Shown one piece after another: positions 4,448 to 5,297 of a stretch of 5,297 bases of DNA. The translations under genes and the position numbers were made by a program. The stretch comes from an uncultured Erysipelotrichaceae bacterium (GTDB lineage Bacteria; Bacillota_I; Bacilli_A; Erysipelotrichales; Coprobacillaceae). Under the pieces are notes generated by a model. It was not told the origin of the DNA, did no database searches, and worked only from the letters and a program-made list of their open reading frames with translations. How positions within the stretch are numbered: the stretch's first letter is position 1; every line of letters begins with the position of its first letter. The stretch lies in contig CAMFRJ010000115.1 of NCBI GenBank assembly GCA_945981915.1, positions 1 through 5,297 of the forward strand, written 5' to 3'.

Positions 4448-5266
4448 TACATTTCCACTATTTAATCCACTTTGTGATGAATTTAAAGGTAACCAATGAA
4501 GTATTTTTAAAATATAACGATCCCAAAAATTCCATTCATGTCCTCCAGGTCCTTCTTCATAAGTTAAATCAACACCTTTTTCTAATAGGAAATCACGATA
4601 GTCTCTATTATTTTTCAATAAGAAATCTTCTGTACCGACACACATATACATATGTGGTAAATCTTTGATATCATGATGATTGACCAAAGCATAGTAATCT
4701 TTATCACTGCCTTTTAATTTTGTGAGATCACCAAAAATACTTTCATAATATTTTTTCGCATCTGGAACTTGAATAAGCGGTGGTTGACAATTGACCCAAT
4801 CATCGATCATTAATGCGCTAGATAATCCTGCTACATAGCCAAAAGTTTGACAGTATTTTAATCCGTTAACAATCGCACCATATCCTCCCATTGATAAACC
4901 TGCAATAAATGTTTCTTCTTTTTTTACAGACAAGGGAAACATTTGTCTTGTAATTTCAACAAGTTCTTCACCGATAAACTGACTATAAAGATTATGATTG
5001 TATTCATTATCAACATAGAACATATTTTCTCCACTTGGCATGATGACACATAAATGATGTTCATTTGCCCATCTTTGAATACGTGTTCCATGTAACCAGT
5101 CATTTTGATCCCCAAAAATACCATGTAGTAGATAAAGTGTTGGAAAGGGAGCATGATTTTCGTAAGTTAATGTATCCATATTTAAGTTATCAGCAGGTAA
5201 GATCACATCAACATCTACAGTACGTAAGAGACATTTTGATAAATAATTAAGTTTAATAATAGCCAT
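4442..5266 (-). CDS. Alpha/beta-hydrolase esterase (EstA / esterase D-like)
   Basis: This 274-aa putative serine esterase is of the esterase D / S-formylglutathione hydrolase fold group, closest in style to the EstA tributyrin esterases of Gram-positive bacteria, which cleave short-chain esters in the cytosol. The oxyanion-hole segment is YLLHGIFGDQNDW (45-57). The nucleophile elbow is G123-L-S125-M-G-G128. The likely acid is D214 in VGTEDFLL, and the base is H243 in GPGGHEWNFW. This gives a full catalytic triad in the right order and spacing. No signal peptide or membrane segment is present. The last 15 residues (LNSSQSGLNSGNVQ region) look like an unstructured tail beyond the final helix. 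The start follows GGAGG (5277-5273) with 6-nt spacing. The gene ends inside the palindrome shared with the MIF-like gene. A cell-wall or xylan acetyl esterase role is possible, as related folds do this, but nothing nearby supports it. Confidence 0.9.
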   Translation of the reverse strand: MAIIKLNYLSKCLLRTVDVDVILPADNLNMDTLTYENHAPFPTLYLLHGIFGDQNDWLHGTRIQRWANEHHLCVIMPSGENMFYVDNEYNHNLYSQFIGEELVEITRQMFPLSVKKEETFIAGLSMGGYGAIVNGLKYCQTFGYVAGLSSALMIDDWVNCQPPLIQVPDAKKYYESIFGDLTKLKGSDKDYYALVNHHDIKDLPHMYMCVGTEDFLLKNNRDYRDFLLEKGVDLTYEEGPGGHEWNFWDRYILKILHWLPLNSSQSGLNSGNVQ

Positions 5267-5287
5267 ATGATTCCTCCTTTTTTATAT

Positions 5288-5296
5288 ATTGTAACA
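5288..5296 (-). promoter_or_regulatory. Possible extended -10 of the esterase promoter
   Basis: Reading leftward from the window edge, TGTTACAAT is a TGn plus TACAAT (5 of 6 to TATAAT). A start near 5281 would leave a very short leader that still includes the ribosome site. Any -35 lies outside the window, so this is tentative. Confidence 0.35.
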
Positions 5297-5297
5297 C

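Noticed and set aside
4384..4668. Rightward 94-codon open frame across the MIF-like/esterase junction
   Set aside because: It overlaps the MIF-like 3' end and runs antisense to the esterase catalytic region, without a ribosome site or family resemblance.
4924..5250. Two further open frames (leftward 4924-5154 and rightward 5065-5250) within the esterase
   Set aside because: Both are out-of-frame shadows of the esterase, whose motifs are intact in the main frame.
1..5297. Defence system, toxin-antitoxin pair, mobile element or CRISPR
   Set aside because: No transposase, integrase, nuclease, toxin-like pair, terminal repeats or regularly spaced repeats are visible; the small genes are a cold shock protein and a MIF-like protein on opposite strands.

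Overview
The window is AT-rich bacterial DNA with strong AGGAGG-type ribosome sites, short intergenic gaps, hairpin terminators with T-tracts, and a gene set (DegV, thioredoxin, L,D-transpeptidase with a PG_binding_4 region, CspA-type cold shock protein, EstA-type esterase) typical of low-G+C Bacillota. The style would suit a gut Erysipelotrichales/Coprobacillus-like anaerobe, but that finer placement is inference. There is no sign of phage, insertion sequence, CRISPR or tRNA/rRNA. It looks like an ordinary chromosomal housekeeping region rather than an accessory island.

Layout: (1-73) the probable last codons of a rightward gene meet the end of degV at a shared hairpin. (71-928, -) A DegV/FakB-like fatty-acid-binding protein is transcribed leftward. 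(1063-2009, +) Thioredoxin and a YihX-like HAD phosphatase lie in tandem, separated only by a small terminator. (2084-3523, +) A membrane-anchored L,D-transpeptidase follows, ending at a large two-tier hairpin. (3689-3892, -) A cold shock protein has a good extended -10 promoter and a leader of about 134 nt that can fold. (4113-4421, +) A 102-aa gene diverges from csp. I read it as a MIF/tautomerase-superfamily protein that has lost the catalytic N-terminal proline. (4442-5266, -) An esterase converges on the MIF-like gene through a perfect 32-bp palindrome that contains both stop codons.

The genes are mostly independent single-gene units, alternating in direction and divided by bidirectional terminators. 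No multi-gene pathway is evident. Functions cover fatty-acid uptake (DegV), thiol redox (TrxA), small-phosphate hydrolysis (HAD), cell-wall cross-linking (Ldt), RNA chaperoning (Csp) and ester hydrolysis (EstA-like).

I found no convincing undescribed multi-gene system. The points most worth following are the proline-less MIF-like protein, the structured csp leader with a dyad at the csp/MIF-like divergent region, and the palindrome in which two converging genes share mirror-image Gln-stop ends.
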